Positions 1 through 7,667 of a stretch of 64,000 bases of DNA are shown here, piece after piece (position 1 is the stretch's first letter; the number at the start of each line of letters is the position of its first letter). The position numbers were made by a program, and so were the translations under genes. Where the stretch lies: assembly GCF_003781945.1 (NCBI RefSeq), contig NZ_RJJW01000004.1, positions 184,658-248,657 of the forward strand, in the 5' to 3' direction. A model generated the notes under the pieces. It did not search any database and was not told where the DNA came from. It was given only the letters and a program-made list of their open reading frames with translations. The DNA is from Halorubrum sp. CSM-61 (GTDB lineage: Archaea; Halobacteriota; Halobacteria; Halobacteriales; Haloferacaceae).

Positions 1-121
1 CACCGAGGGCGAGTCGCGGGCGGCCGAGACCGCGAGCCTCGCCGTGACGCTCCTCGCGCGGATGGACGAGGTCAAACGCGAGGCGGGCGCCGATCGCTGG
101 CACGCCGGGCTCTCGCTTTGA
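1..121 (+). CDS. C-terminal end of an unidentified protein
   Basis: The window opens inside a reading frame (codons from base 2) that ends at TGA 119-121, giving 39 residues ending in HAGLSL. The segment is alanine- and acid-rich and looks helical, with haloarchaeal codon use (almost every third base G or C). The start and most of the protein lie outside the window, and I do not recognise the family from this tail. No motif is visible. Confidence 0.55.
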   Translation, partial: TEGESRAAETASLAVTLLARMDEVKREAGADRWHAGLSL

Positions 122-249
122 CGCCCTCCCCGCGCTGAAGCGCAAGGCTCTCTCCTCGATCCTCCGTAAGGCGGCGGTGCGAACGCCGATTAGTCCGAGA
201 TCATGTACGTTCCAAAGCGACTTTACCCGCGGACTGCGGAAACGTACAC

Positions 250-1431
250 ATGACTACACAGGTCGTCGTCGTCGGTTCCGGCTACGCCGGAGCAGGTGCG
301 GTGAAGGCGTTCGAAGACGAGGTCGGCGATGGCGAGGCCGAACTCACGTGGATCTCGGAGCAGGATTACCACCTCGTTCTCCACGAGGTACACCGCGCGA
401 TCCGTAACCCCGCGGTCGCAGAGAAGATCACCATCCCGGTCGACGAGATCAAATCGTCCGAGTCGCAGTTCGTGGAGGGTCGCGTCGTCGACGTCGACAC
501 CGACGAACGCGTCGTCGAGACCGACGACGGGACGACCGTCGACTACGACTACCTCCTGCTCGGCGTCGGTTCCACGACCGCCTTCTTCGGTATCGAGGGG
601 CTCGAGGAGAACGCCCACCAGCTCAAGAGCCTCGACGACGCGAAGGCGATCCACGAGGACGTGCGGTCGGCCGCCGCCGAGGCGACGCGGTCCGACCCGG
701 TCGAGGTCATCGTCGGCGGCGCGGGCCTCTCCGGCATCCAGACCGCGGGCGAGATCGCGGAGTACCGCGACAAGCACCGCGCCCCGATCGACATCAAGCT
801 CGTCGAGGGCCTCGACGAGGTCTTCCCCGGGAACGACCCGCAGATTCAGGGCGCGCTCCGTCAGCGGCTCGAGGACGCAGACATCGAGATCCTCACCGGT
901 GACTTCATCTCGAAGGCCGACGAGGACGCGGTCTACCTCGGCGGCGGCGACGAGGAGGAGCCCGAGGAGCTCGCTTACGACGTGCTCATCTGGACCGGCG
1001 GCATCACGGGGCAGCCGGAGCTGGAGAACGTCGAGGTCGACAAGGACGAGCGATCGAACCGCGTCCACGCCGACTCCGACTTCGCCACGAGCGACGACCG
1101 CGTGTTCGCCATCGGCGACACCGCCCTCGTCGAGCAGGGCGACGACGACGTGGCGCCGCCGACGGCGCAGGCCGCCTGGCAGGCCGCGGAGGTCGCCGGC
1201 GAGAACCTCGCGCGCGCCGCCCGCGGCGCGCCCCTCCAGTCGTGGGAACACACGGACAAGGGGACCGTCATCTCGGTCGGCGAGGACGCGGTCGCCCACG
1301 ACGTGATGGGGATGCCGATCAAGACGTTCGGCGGTACTCCCGCGAAGCTGCTGAAGAAGTCCATCGCGGTGCGGTGGATCGCGAAGGTCTCCTCGACCGG
1401 GCGCGGCGTGAGCGCGTTCGGCGACATGTAG
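250..1431 (+). CDS. NAD(P)/FAD-dependent oxidoreductase, type II NADH dehydrogenase-like
   Basis: A 393-residue two-dinucleotide-binding flavoprotein. An N-terminal Rossmann motif (VVGSGYAG, residues 7-14) binds FAD. A second glycine-rich motif (GGAGLSG, about residues 156-162) would bind NAD(P)H. RVFAIGDTA near residue 287 is the FAD-contacting GD motif of this superfamily. Length and architecture match NDH-2 enzymes, which pass electrons from NADH to membrane quinone without pumping ions. The C-terminus is short with no clear transmembrane helix, so attachment would be peripheral. ATG 250 is the first start before the Rossmann strand. A sulfide:quinone reductase is the main alternative, but the cysteines expected for that are not obvious. 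It stands alone, convergent with the regulator at 2199-2732. Confidence 0.85.
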   Translation: MTTQVVVVGSGYAGAGAVKAFEDEVGDGEAELTWISEQDYHLVLHEVHRAIRNPAVAEKITIPVDEIKSSESQFVEGRVVDVDTDERVVETDDGTTVDYDYLLLGVGSTTAFFGIEGLEENAHQLKSLDDAKAIHEDVRSAAAEATRSDPVEVIVGGAGLSGIQTAGEIAEYRDKHRAPIDIKLVEGLDEVFPGNDPQIQGALRQRLEDADIEILTGDFISKADEDAVYLGGGDEEEPEELAYDVLIWTGGITGQPELENVEVDKDERSNRVHADSDFATSDDRVFAIGDTALVEQGDDDVAPPTAQAAWQAAEVAGENLARAARGAPLQSWEHTDKGTVISVGEDAVAHDVMGMPIKTFGGTPAKLLKKSIAVRWIAKVSSTGRGVSAFGDM

Positions 1432-1484
1432 GATCGGAGCGATCGCGATCGACCCCGCGCATCTTTCTCTTTTAAGTCATCTCG

Positions 1485-1560
1485 GGATCCGTTACAACCC
1501 TATTCTTCAGACACGTCTTCAACTGAAACGGTCGGTCGATGAGACCTGCTTCCTGATCGA
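1485..1560 (+). mobile_element. Degenerate insertion-sequence end
   Basis: About 75 bases resemble the insertion-sequence end at 63800-63875. CCCTATTCTTCAGACACGT here matches CCTATTTTCAGACATGT there, and a shared GGTCGGTCG...TGA...CCTGC block follows. The first bases (GGATCCGTTACAA) look like a decayed version of GGCCCTGTCGAAA at the other site. No transposase remains nearby, so this is read as a relic terminus. The match is by eye only. Confidence 0.4.
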
Positions 1561-1563
1561 TAG

Positions 1564-1991
1564 CGGGAGTGGGTATATCGAGATGGTGGCGTGGTTGTTT
1601 ATAAGTGGTCGAGTGGCGTTGCTGTCGGCTGTTTATAAGTCGTCGACGGCGTTACGGTGACGACCTCCAAAGCCCCAGCCGCTGTGGGCGGCGCACGCTC
1701 GTTGCGCTCCTCAGTCGCTCGTTTCACTCGCTCCCTGCGGTGCTTACGTCGCCTGCGCCGCCCACAGCGGCTGCCCCTTTGAGTCCCACCCGACCGCACA
1801 GCCTCACGCCTCCCCAGCCTCGTCGCTGGCGGCTATCGCCGCCAGCGACTCCCTCGCGCGTGCTGCTCGGCCGCGAGGCGGCCTCGCAGGCACGCGCCAC
1901 TGCGTTGTAGCTTTAAAAGCGATCATCGGCGTCACTCACGGTTGCTTTTAAATATTGAAGCGCGGACGCCGATCTGCAATACCCACTCCCG
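1564..1991 (+). repeat. Dispersed structured element, copy A (candidate ncRNA)
   Basis: First of six copies of an intergenic repeat. Tandem TTTATAAG boxes (about 1597 and 1631) precede CCTCCAAAGCCCCAG. The main hairpin pairs 1668-1672 with 1777-1781, skips a CCC/CCC internal loop, then pairs 1676-1695 with 1754-1773 (20 bp, perfect). The fixed block CCCCTTTGAGTCCC follows, then CCTCCCCAGCCTCG. A second perfect hairpin is 1822-1833/1838-1849 (12 bp, TATC loop), and a third around GCGAGGCGGCCTCGC lies inside GCGCGTGC...GCACGCGC. The whole copy is bracketed by a 13-bp perfect inverted repeat (1564-1576 and 1979-1991). It lies between convergent genes. Short frames inside it are not credible proteins. 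Confidence 0.8.
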
Positions 1992-2198
1992 TTCTCGCTC
2001 ACCGCTGTATCTGTATATATTGGGTGTTCAGAGCGTATCTCCTGCTGAGGATTTCAACAAAGGCCGATCCCAGCAGCGCGAGCGGTGATTCCGTCGACAG
2101 CGGCGCGATCAGGGAGCCCACCGTAAGCGACCGCGCTGGAGCTGTCCGTTAGTGAGTTCGCAAAGAGAAGAGGGCGGAACGGTGTCGTCGGCGAGACG
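1992..2198. other. Intergenic remainder with no gene seen
   Basis: After copy A this stretch is moderately AT-rich at first (a TGTATATATTGGG tract near 2010) and then returns to normal GC before the stop of the regulator gene. I see no coding potential, tRNA or clear hairpin. Confidence 0.4.
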
Positions 2199-2732
2199 TT
2201 AGTGCTCGGCGGGCTCGTCGGGCGCGCGCATGTCGTCGATCCGGAGGATGAGGATGTTCGCGGTGTCGTCTTTGCCGTCGACGGTCCCGTCGATGACGAG
2301 CTTCGAGAGGGGGGTCGGCCCGACGGTGACGGAGTCGCCCTCGTGGAAGTCGCGGACGGAGCCCTGCACGTGGATCTCGGCGCGGCAGAGCTCGGGGTGG
2401 TGGACGCTGGAGAGGTCGATCCCGTCGACGTTGACCCCCGTCACTTCCTCCCCCTCGTGGTAGATGGGGACGTCCGCCGGCTCCTCCATGCGCTGGATGT
2501 CGAGCGCCTCGTACGCGTTCGAGGTGGGCTTGTACCCGCCCTTCGGGCCCGGTACGCCCTCGACCAACTGGAGGGCCTTCAGGCTCTGCATCTGGTTCCG
2601 GATCGTCCCCGGGTTGCGGTCGACCTCCTCGGCGATCGCCTCGCCTTTGACGGCGTCCTCCTGTTCCCCGTACAGGTTGATGAGGGCCGAGAGGATGCTT
2701 TTCTGACTCGACGTGAGCTCGATCGATGACAT
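2199..2732 (-). CDS. HTH transcriptional regulator (haloarchaeal Rrf2/winged-helix type)
   Basis: A 177-residue protein. The first ~70 residues form a winged helix (SQKSILSALINLYGEQ, then EVDRNPGTIRNQMQSLKAL as recognition helix, then a GPKGGYKPTS wing). The rest (about 95-170) is a small beta-rich domain with GVNVDGIDLSSVHHPELCRAEIHVQGSV. This layout is common in haloarchaeal regulators annotated as Rrf2-like; the ligand of the C-terminal domain is unknown. No Fe-S cysteine cluster like that of IscR is present (a single Cys). A TTTAAG box at 2757-2764, about 25 bases before the ATG, indicates a leaderless transcript. Target genes cannot be inferred from the neighbours. Confidence 0.75.
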   Translation of the reverse strand: MSSIELTSSQKSILSALINLYGEQEDAVKGEAIAEEVDRNPGTIRNQMQSLKALQLVEGVPGPKGGYKPTSNAYEALDIQRMEEPADVPIYHEGEEVTGVNVDGIDLSSVHHPELCRAEIHVQGSVRDFHEGDSVTVGPTPLSKLVIDGTVDGKDDTANILILRIDDMRAPDEPAEH

Positions 2733-2756
2733 AGGCGCGAATAGATGGCCGGCCCG

Positions 2757-2765
2757 CTTAAATGC
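2757..2765 (-). promoter_or_regulatory. TATA-like box of the HTH regulator
   Basis: Read on the minus strand the bases are CATTTAAGC, ending 24 bases before the ATG at 2732. That is the usual archaeal TATA spacing for a leaderless mRNA, and no Shine-Dalgarno sequence lies between. Confidence 0.5.
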
Positions 2766-2799
2766 GATGGAAGCCCGTTATAAATGATCGTGTGGTTTC

Positions 2800-3015
2800 T
2801 CAGGATCGCCGAAGCCGACGGAGTCGAACGTACGCGATCGGGCTGGAGAGCGCCACGACGACGCCGACGCCGATCAGCGCGAGCCCGAGGTCGCCGACGA
2901 AGAAGGCGACGGCGGCACCGACGAGTCCGATCGCGGCGCCGGTGAACGCGACTGCGATCATGGCGCCGATCGGTTCGAGGTCGGCCGGAGCGAAGTCGCC
3001 GTCGGAGCCGCTCAT
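2800..3015 (-). CDS. Small two-helix membrane protein
   Basis: A 71-residue protein starting MSGSDGDFAP. An acidic N-terminus of about 18 residues is followed by two hydrophobic segments (about 19-40, AMIAVAFTGAAIGLVGAAVA, and 43-62) and a basic tail, RLRRLRRS, which by the positive-inside rule would be cytoplasmic. The frame stays open upstream, but the extension is arginine-rich and runs into the opposite gene, so the start at 3015 is preferred. Function unknown; similar small membrane proteins are common in haloarchaea. Convergent gap to the regulator is short. Confidence 0.6.
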   Translation of the reverse strand: MSGSDGDFAPADLEPIGAMIAVAFTGAAIGLVGAAVAFFVGDLGLALIGVGVVVALSSPIAYVRLRRLRRS

Positions 3016-3136
3016 ACCCGCCGTTGGAGGGGCGAGGTGAAAACCGTGTGCGATCCCCTCTCCGCGCGATCTTCTCCTCGGGCGGGCGTCGGGGGAGACC
3101 CCACCTTTCAAGCGCCGCCGGGGCGCTCTCTCGGAC

Positions 3137-4042
3137 ATGACCACCGTCAGGATCATCGGCGTGCCGACCGACTACGGGGCGAACCGACGCGGCGTGGACA
3201 TGGGACCGTCGGCCATCCGCTACGCCGGACTGGCCGACCAGCTCGCGGGAGCGGGCGTCGAGACGGTCGACGCGGGCGACCTCGCGGTCCCCCGCGCCGA
3301 GGAGCGCGACCCGGACGCGGAGCCTCCACGCGACGGGGACGCGAAGTTCCTCCGCGAGACGGCCGACGTCTGCCGCCGGCTCGCGGACGAGGTCGGCGGG
3401 GCGCTCGCCGAGGGGGAAGTGCCGCTCGCGCTCGGCGGGGACCACTCGATCGCCATCGGCTCGCTCGCCGGGTCCGCGCGGGACGCGGCGATCGGCGCGG
3501 TGTGGTTCGACGCTCACGCCGACCTCAACACGCCCGCGACGACGCCCTCCGGGAACGTCCACGGGATGCCGCTCGCGGCCGCGCTCGGGCTCGGCGAGTT
3601 CGCGGGGTCGGACTGGGCGACCGCCCCCGGGCTCGACCCGGAGAACGTCGCGCTCGTCGGGCTGCGCTCCGTGGACGACGCGGAGATCGAGGTGATCCGC
3701 GACCACGGGTTCGCCGCCTACACGATGTCGGACATCGACGAGCGCGGGATCACGGACGTGACGGAGGAGGCGATGGCCGAGGCGGCCGCCGGCGTCGACG
3801 GGGTCCACGTCAGCCTCGACCTCGACTGGCTCGACCCGAAGGAGGCGCCCGGCGTCGGCACCCCGGTCCGCGGAGGCGCCACCTACCGGGAGGCCCACAG
3901 CGCGATGGAGTCCGTCGCCGAGAGCGACGCCGTCCGGTCGATGGAGCTCGTCGAGGTGAACCCGACGCTGGACCAGCACAACGAGACCGCGGAGCTCGCG
4001 ACGGAGCTCGCCGCGAGCGCGTTCGGGAAGCGAGTGCTGTGA
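3137..4042 (+). CDS. rocF: Arginase
   Basis: A 301-residue ureohydrolase that should split arginine into ornithine and urea using a binuclear Mn2+ site. All metal motifs are present: GGDHS (about 99-103), DAHADLN (about 125-131) and SLDLDWLDP (about 225-233). The opening GVPTDYGANRRGVDMGPSAI, the SGNVHG substrate loop and the ending ELVEVNPTLDQHNETAE fit arginase better than agmatinase or formimidoylglutamase. A TTTCAAGC box about 25 bases before ATG 3137 suggests leaderless expression. It is a single-gene unit; its partner for ornithine use is not in this window. Confidence 0.9.
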   Translation: MTTVRIIGVPTDYGANRRGVDMGPSAIRYAGLADQLAGAGVETVDAGDLAVPRAEERDPDAEPPRDGDAKFLRETADVCRRLADEVGGALAEGEVPLALGGDHSIAIGSLAGSARDAAIGAVWFDAHADLNTPATTPSGNVHGMPLAAALGLGEFAGSDWATAPGLDPENVALVGLRSVDDAEIEVIRDHGFAAYTMSDIDERGITDVTEEAMAEAAAGVDGVHVSLDLDWLDPKEAPGVGTPVRGGATYREAHSAMESVAESDAVRSMELVEVNPTLDQHNETAELATELAASAFGKRVL

Positions 4043-4069
4043 GTCCGTGGCTTCGGTCGGGAGTCCCGA

Positions 4070-4366
4070 TTAGGGGCTTCGGTCCAGTTGGTCGACGACG
4101 CGCTGTAAGTCCGCCTCGCGCTCGATCTCGCGCTTGATCTCCTCGCGGCGGCGGACCGCCGCGGAGTCGGCGTCGTACGCGCGCACGAACTCGGCGCGGG
4201 TGTGCTCGTCGAACGCGTGCCGGATCGCGAAGTAGCCGTCCGGGACGATCGTGCCGCACACCTTGCACTCGTGGCGCTGGTGGCCGTTCGTCTGGTGGAC
4301 GATGGCCGACTCCACGTCGTCGAAGGCGGCGTCGCAGCCGTCGATTCCGCACGTCCAGCGGGGCAT
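4070..4366 (-). CDS. Two-finger C2H2 zinc protein
   Basis: A 98-residue protein with two C2H2-type zinc sites: C6-C11-H24-H29 and C34-C37-H50-H55. A long charged helix follows (RRREEIKREIEREADLQRVVDQL). It starts MPRWTCG at 4366; upstream codons in the same frame are low-quality and overlap the region in front of the PHP gene. Haloarchaea have many such small zinc-finger proteins, thought to bind nucleic acid or partners, but the function is not known. It ends 27 bases from the convergent arginase gene. Confidence 0.75.
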   Translation of the reverse strand: MPRWTCGIDGCDAAFDDVESAIVHQTNGHQRHECKVCGTIVPDGYFAIRHAFDEHTRAEFVRAYDADSAAVRRREEIKREIEREADLQRVVDQLDRSP

Positions 4367-4529
4367 GTCATCCCGTCCCCGCCCCGAGGGATTAACGGTT
4401 TCCCCCGGCGACCGCCGTTCGGGATCCGCCGTTCTCCTCCCGAGCGCGACCGGCGCACCTCCCGAGGCGACGCCACCGGACTCGCCGTCGAACGATACGC
4501 CTTTGCTCGGTGACGAAAAACGCCCATCC

Positions 4530-5321
4530 GTGACTGGATCGAGAACGCGTGTCGACGCCCACGTGAAGGTGCTCGGCGACGACGTCGTGGCCCTCGCGAA
4601 GGAGCGAGGGATCGACGCGCTCGTGTACGCCCCGCACTTCACCCGCCTGCCGACGATCCGGCAGCGCGCGGCCCGGTTCTCCGACGGCGACCTGACCGTG
4701 GTCCCCGCGCGCGAGGTGTTCACCGGCGACTGGGGGAACCGGCGGCACATCCTCGTTCTCGGGTTGGACGACCCCGTCCCCGACTACATCACCTTCGAAG
4801 CGGCGATGGCCGAGGCCGACCGACAGGACGCGGCCGTCTTGGCGCCCCATCCGGGGTTCGCGACCATCTCGCTCACCCGACCGGAGATCGAGGCCCACGG
4901 CGCCCGGATCGACGCGGTGGAGACGTACAACACGAAACTTCTCCCGCACCAGAACGCCCGGACGCGCCGGATCGCCGAGGCCACAGACCAGCCGGGGTTC
5001 GGCTCGTCGTACGCCCACCTCCCCGGCACCGTCGGCGAGGCGTGGACGGAGTTCGACGGCGACTTCGACGGCGTCGACGCGGTCGTCGAGGCCTTCCGCG
5101 AGGCGCGGCCCCGAACCGTCGTCCACCGCGGCGGGGCCGCCCACCAGCTCCGCGGGCTCGTGGAGTTCGCCCACCTCGCGTACGAGAACACGTGGGAGAA
5201 GCTCGACCGGCAGTTCCTCTCGGGCGACGAGCCGACCCTCCCGAGCAACGTCGCCTACGAGGGGCGGTTCAACGACGTGAGCGTCTACTCCGGGACGCTC
5301 TCCGACTACCGGCCGAACTAG
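4530..5321 (+). CDS. PHP-domain metal-dependent phosphoesterase
   Basis: A 263-residue protein from GTG 4530. It begins with a PHP-type motif DAHVKVLG, and continues with LVYAPHFTRLP, VPAREVFTGDWGNRRHILVLG, VLAPHPGF and AVETYN, which supply the His/Asp/Glu metal ligands of this superfamily. The C-terminal half includes FGSSYAHLPGTVGEAWTEF, a PHP-associated region. PHP proteins hydrolyse phosphoesters; the substrate here is unknown. The open frame extends upstream to 4251, but that part antisense-overlaps the zinc-finger gene and is unlike a protein, so the GTG start is preferred. Confidence 0.75.
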   Translation: MTGSRTRVDAHVKVLGDDVVALAKERGIDALVYAPHFTRLPTIRQRAARFSDGDLTVVPAREVFTGDWGNRRHILVLGLDDPVPDYITFEAAMAEADRQDAAVLAPHPGFATISLTRPEIEAHGARIDAVETYNTKLLPHQNARTRRIAEATDQPGFGSSYAHLPGTVGEAWTEFDGDFDGVDAVVEAFREARPRTVVHRGGAAHQLRGLVEFAHLAYENTWEKLDRQFLSGDEPTLPSNVAYEGRFNDVSVYSGTLSDYRPN

Positions 5322-5364
5322 GTCGCGGCCGCGGGCTCGGCGTTTTCTCGTACTCTCTGCCCCG

Positions 5365-5868
5365 TCAGATCCCGAGCCCCGCCGCCGCCTCGGAGGCGGC
5401 CGCCGAGAGGTCGAGATCGAGAGTCACGACGTAAGTGTGGATCGCCCAGAAGACCGCGAGCTCCAGCGCCGTGACGATCACGGTGACCAGGTCCGCGTAC
5501 TTGCTGCTCGTCGTCACGCCCGTCGGCATCCCGTACTCCGTGTCCGACAGCGGGTGGAACAGCGCGATCCCGCGGCGGCTCCCGACCACGTCGAGGAGGT
5601 AGTGGGTCAACACGCCGATCCAGACGTACTGGAGGTTGCCGAACACGAGCGGGTACGCGAGGAAGATCCCGAGCACCGGGAGACTGTGGAGCGTCTTCCG
5701 GTGGCGGCCGAAGGCGGTGTCGACGTCGGGGAACAGCGCCCCCAACACGATCGGAACGGTGATCTCGGCGACGGTCCGCGCGGTGGCCGTACTGAGGCTC
5801 GGCTCGATGACGAACCCGAGCCCGAGCGCGAGCAGTAAGGCGTTGAGAACGTGACCCCGTTTGTTCAT
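5365..5868 (-). CDS. YdjM-type membrane-bound metal-dependent hydrolase
   Basis: A 167-residue membrane protein. It starts MNKRGHVLNALL, has GALFPDVDT near residues 43-51, GRHRKTLHS near 54-62 and THYLLDVV near 88-95. These His/Asp residues in membrane-adjacent positions are typical of the YdjM/DUF457 family of putative metal-dependent hydrolases. About four hydrophobic segments are visible. Substrate unknown. It is convergent with the PHP gene and divergent from the aminotransferase. Two relatives occur at 21040-22376. Confidence 0.8.
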   Translation of the reverse strand: MNKRGHVLNALLLALGLGFVIEPSLSTATARTVAEITVPIVLGALFPDVDTAFGRHRKTLHSLPVLGIFLAYPLVFGNLQYVWIGVLTHYLLDVVGSRRGIALFHPLSDTEYGMPTGVTTSSKYADLVTVIVTALELAVFWAIHTYVVTLDLDLSAAASEAAAGLGI

Positions 5869-6010
5869 ACCTCCGGGTGGCCGGGGGCGCAGGTGAAACC
5901 ACCGGATCGGAGAAGGCGGGGGTAAGACCGACATAACGCACGCAGGCGTTCCGCCGACCGGGGGAAAGGCCAGCCGAAAGAGCCACGGCGCCCGACGCCG
6001 AGCGACGGGT

Positions 6011-7132
6011 ATGGAGTACGAGGAGCCGAAGTTCTTCCACGTGATGCAGTACGCGGCCGGGGCCGACGGGGACGTCATCGACATGGTGAGCGGCAACCCC
6101 GACTGGGAGCCGCCGGCCGCGCTGCGGGAGGCGCTCCGCGAGTACGCCGACCTCCCTCCCGAGGAGTTCCAGTACCCGCCCAGCGAGGGGCTGGTGGAGC
6201 TCCGCGAGGCGATCGCCGAGCGCCGGAACGTCGACCCCGACCGCGTCGTCGTCACGAACGGGACCGGCGAGGCGAACTACCTCGCGATGGCGCGCGCGTT
6301 CGAGCGCGGCGCGGGCGACGAGGCGTTGTTGATGGACCCCGTCTACCCCTACTACCCCGGCAAGACGGACATGCTCGGCGGCGAGTCGACGCTCGTCCCG
6401 ACGGAGCGCGACGGGAGCCTCGACGTCGACGCGATCCGGGAGGCCGCGAGCGAGGACACCGCGCTCGTCGTCCTGAACACGCCGAACAACCCGACGGGAG
6501 CGATATACGACCTCGACGCGATCCGCGAGGTCGTCGAGATTGCGGAGGCGGTCGACGCCCTCGTGATGGTCGACGAGGTGTACGACCACTTCGACCTGAC
6601 CGGCGAGTTCGAGTCGGCACTGACGCTGGAGTCGGAGCGGGTGCTCGTCACCAGCGGGTTCTCGAAGTCGATGGCGATCACGGGGTTTCGGGTCGGGTAC
6701 GGGATCTTCCCGGAGGTGCACGTCGGCGACGCCAAGACGCGGCACATGCTCGTGAACGTCGCCGGGGCGCGCCCCTCGCAGTACGCGGTCCACCACGCGC
6801 TCGCGGAGACGCCGCCGGAGTACTACGCGGAGGCCCGCGACTTACTCTCCGAGCGGGTCGACGCCTTCACCGACGCGCTCGACGCGGCCGGCGCCGAGTA
6901 CACCCGTCCGGAGGGGGCGTTCTACGTGCTCGCGCGCTTCGACGGCTTCCCCGGCACGATGGCCAACGTCAAGCGCCTGATCGACGAGGCCGGCGTTGCC
7001 GGGATGCCGGGCGAGGCGTTCGGCACCGCCCGCGAGGAGTGGATCCGGTTCGCCCTCGTGACGCCTCGGACCGTCGAGGCCGCGGAGCGCCTCGCCGACT
7101 ACTTCGGCGACGATGCCCCAGACCCGCGATGA
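6011..7132 (+). CDS. Pyridoxal-phosphate aminotransferase, class I/II
   Basis: A 373-residue fold-type I aminotransferase. Signature pieces are SGNPDWEPP at the start, TNGTGEAN for phosphate contact, NTPNNPTGAIYDL (the conserved NPTG), MVDEVYDHF (cofactor Asp/Tyr) and SGFSKSMAITGFRVGY with the Schiff-base lysine at about K219. It fits the broad aspartate/aromatic/alanine aminotransferase group; the amino-acid substrate cannot be fixed from sequence. Its stop overlaps the ATG of the next gene (ATGA), so the two are translationally coupled. Confidence 0.85.
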   Translation: MEYEEPKFFHVMQYAAGADGDVIDMVSGNPDWEPPAALREALREYADLPPEEFQYPPSEGLVELREAIAERRNVDPDRVVVTNGTGEANYLAMARAFERGAGDEALLMDPVYPYYPGKTDMLGGESTLVPTERDGSLDVDAIREAASEDTALVVLNTPNNPTGAIYDLDAIREVVEIAEAVDALVMVDEVYDHFDLTGEFESALTLESERVLVTSGFSKSMAITGFRVGYGIFPEVHVGDAKTRHMLVNVAGARPSQYAVHHALAETPPEYYAEARDLLSERVDAFTDALDAAGAEYTRPEGAFYVLARFDGFPGTMANVKRLIDEAGVAGMPGEAFGTAREEWIRFALVTPRTVEAAERLADYFGDDAPDPR

Positions 7133-7665
7133 CCGGCGGCGAGGGCGACGAGGACGACGGGGGCGGCGGAAGCGACGGAGACGACGAAGGCGACATCCTC
7201 GACTACTTCAACCGGAGCCCGTACCGCGATCTGCTCGACATCGAGGTGACGGAGGCCGCCGACGGGCGCGCCGCGGGTCGACTACGGTTCGGCGAGAAGC
7301 ACTCCTCGAACCGCCGGCGGGCGATCGCGCAGGGCGGCGTCGCCTTCTCGCTGGCCGACAGCGTCGCCGGCGCGGCCGCGACTGCGCTGGCCGGGTTCCC
7401 GACGCCCACGATCGACTTCCGGATCGACTACCTCGCGCCCGCGACCGACGACCTCGTCGCGACCGCCGAGGTAGTCAGAGAAGGCGGCGAGACCGCCGTC
7501 GTCGACGTGGAGGTCGTCCAGCCCGAGGGCGACGCAGATGAGTATTTAAACGAACCCCGGAACCGAGCCGACGCCGACGACAGGACGGTCGCCGTCGGCA
7601 GAGGCGTTTATAAGACGAGCGACCTCCCGGACGACGCGCCGTGGGACCTCGATCAGGGAAAGTAA
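7129..7665 (+). CDS. PaaI-family hotdog thioesterase
   Basis: A 178-residue protein with an acidic, glycine-rich N-terminal tail (about 22 residues) then a single hotdog domain. The segment HSSNRRRAIAQGGVAFSLAD matches the PaaI/YdiI active-site helix region, with QGG in place of the more common HGG. The family hydrolyses acyl-CoA thioesters, often aromatic ones. The start at 7129 overlaps the stop of the aminotransferase and is preferred to the longer frame, whose extra 30 residues are a frame shadow of that gene. Pairing with an aminotransferase could mean amino-acid breakdown, but that is inference. Confidence 0.75.
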   Translation: MTGGEGDEDDGGGGSDGDDEGDILDYFNRSPYRDLLDIEVTEAADGRAAGRLRFGEKHSSNRRRAIAQGGVAFSLADSVAGAAATALAGFPTPTIDFRIDYLAPATDDLVATAEVVREGGETAVVDVEVVQPEGDADEYLNEPRNRADADDRTVAVGRGVYKTSDLPDDAPWDLDQGK

Positions 7666-7667
7666 GA

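Noticed and set aside
1605..1910. Open frames inside the structured elements (for example 1605-1910, 7653-7892, 27644-27922)
   Set aside because: They run through palindromes in both strands, have Arg/Ser/Pro-rich sequence and no conserved product; they are by-products of GC-rich repeats.
1564..1991. The dispersed element as a simple MITE
   Set aside because: Only copy A has terminal inverted repeats, no target-site duplication is visible, and covariation in three hairpins favours structural selection. Not fully excluded.
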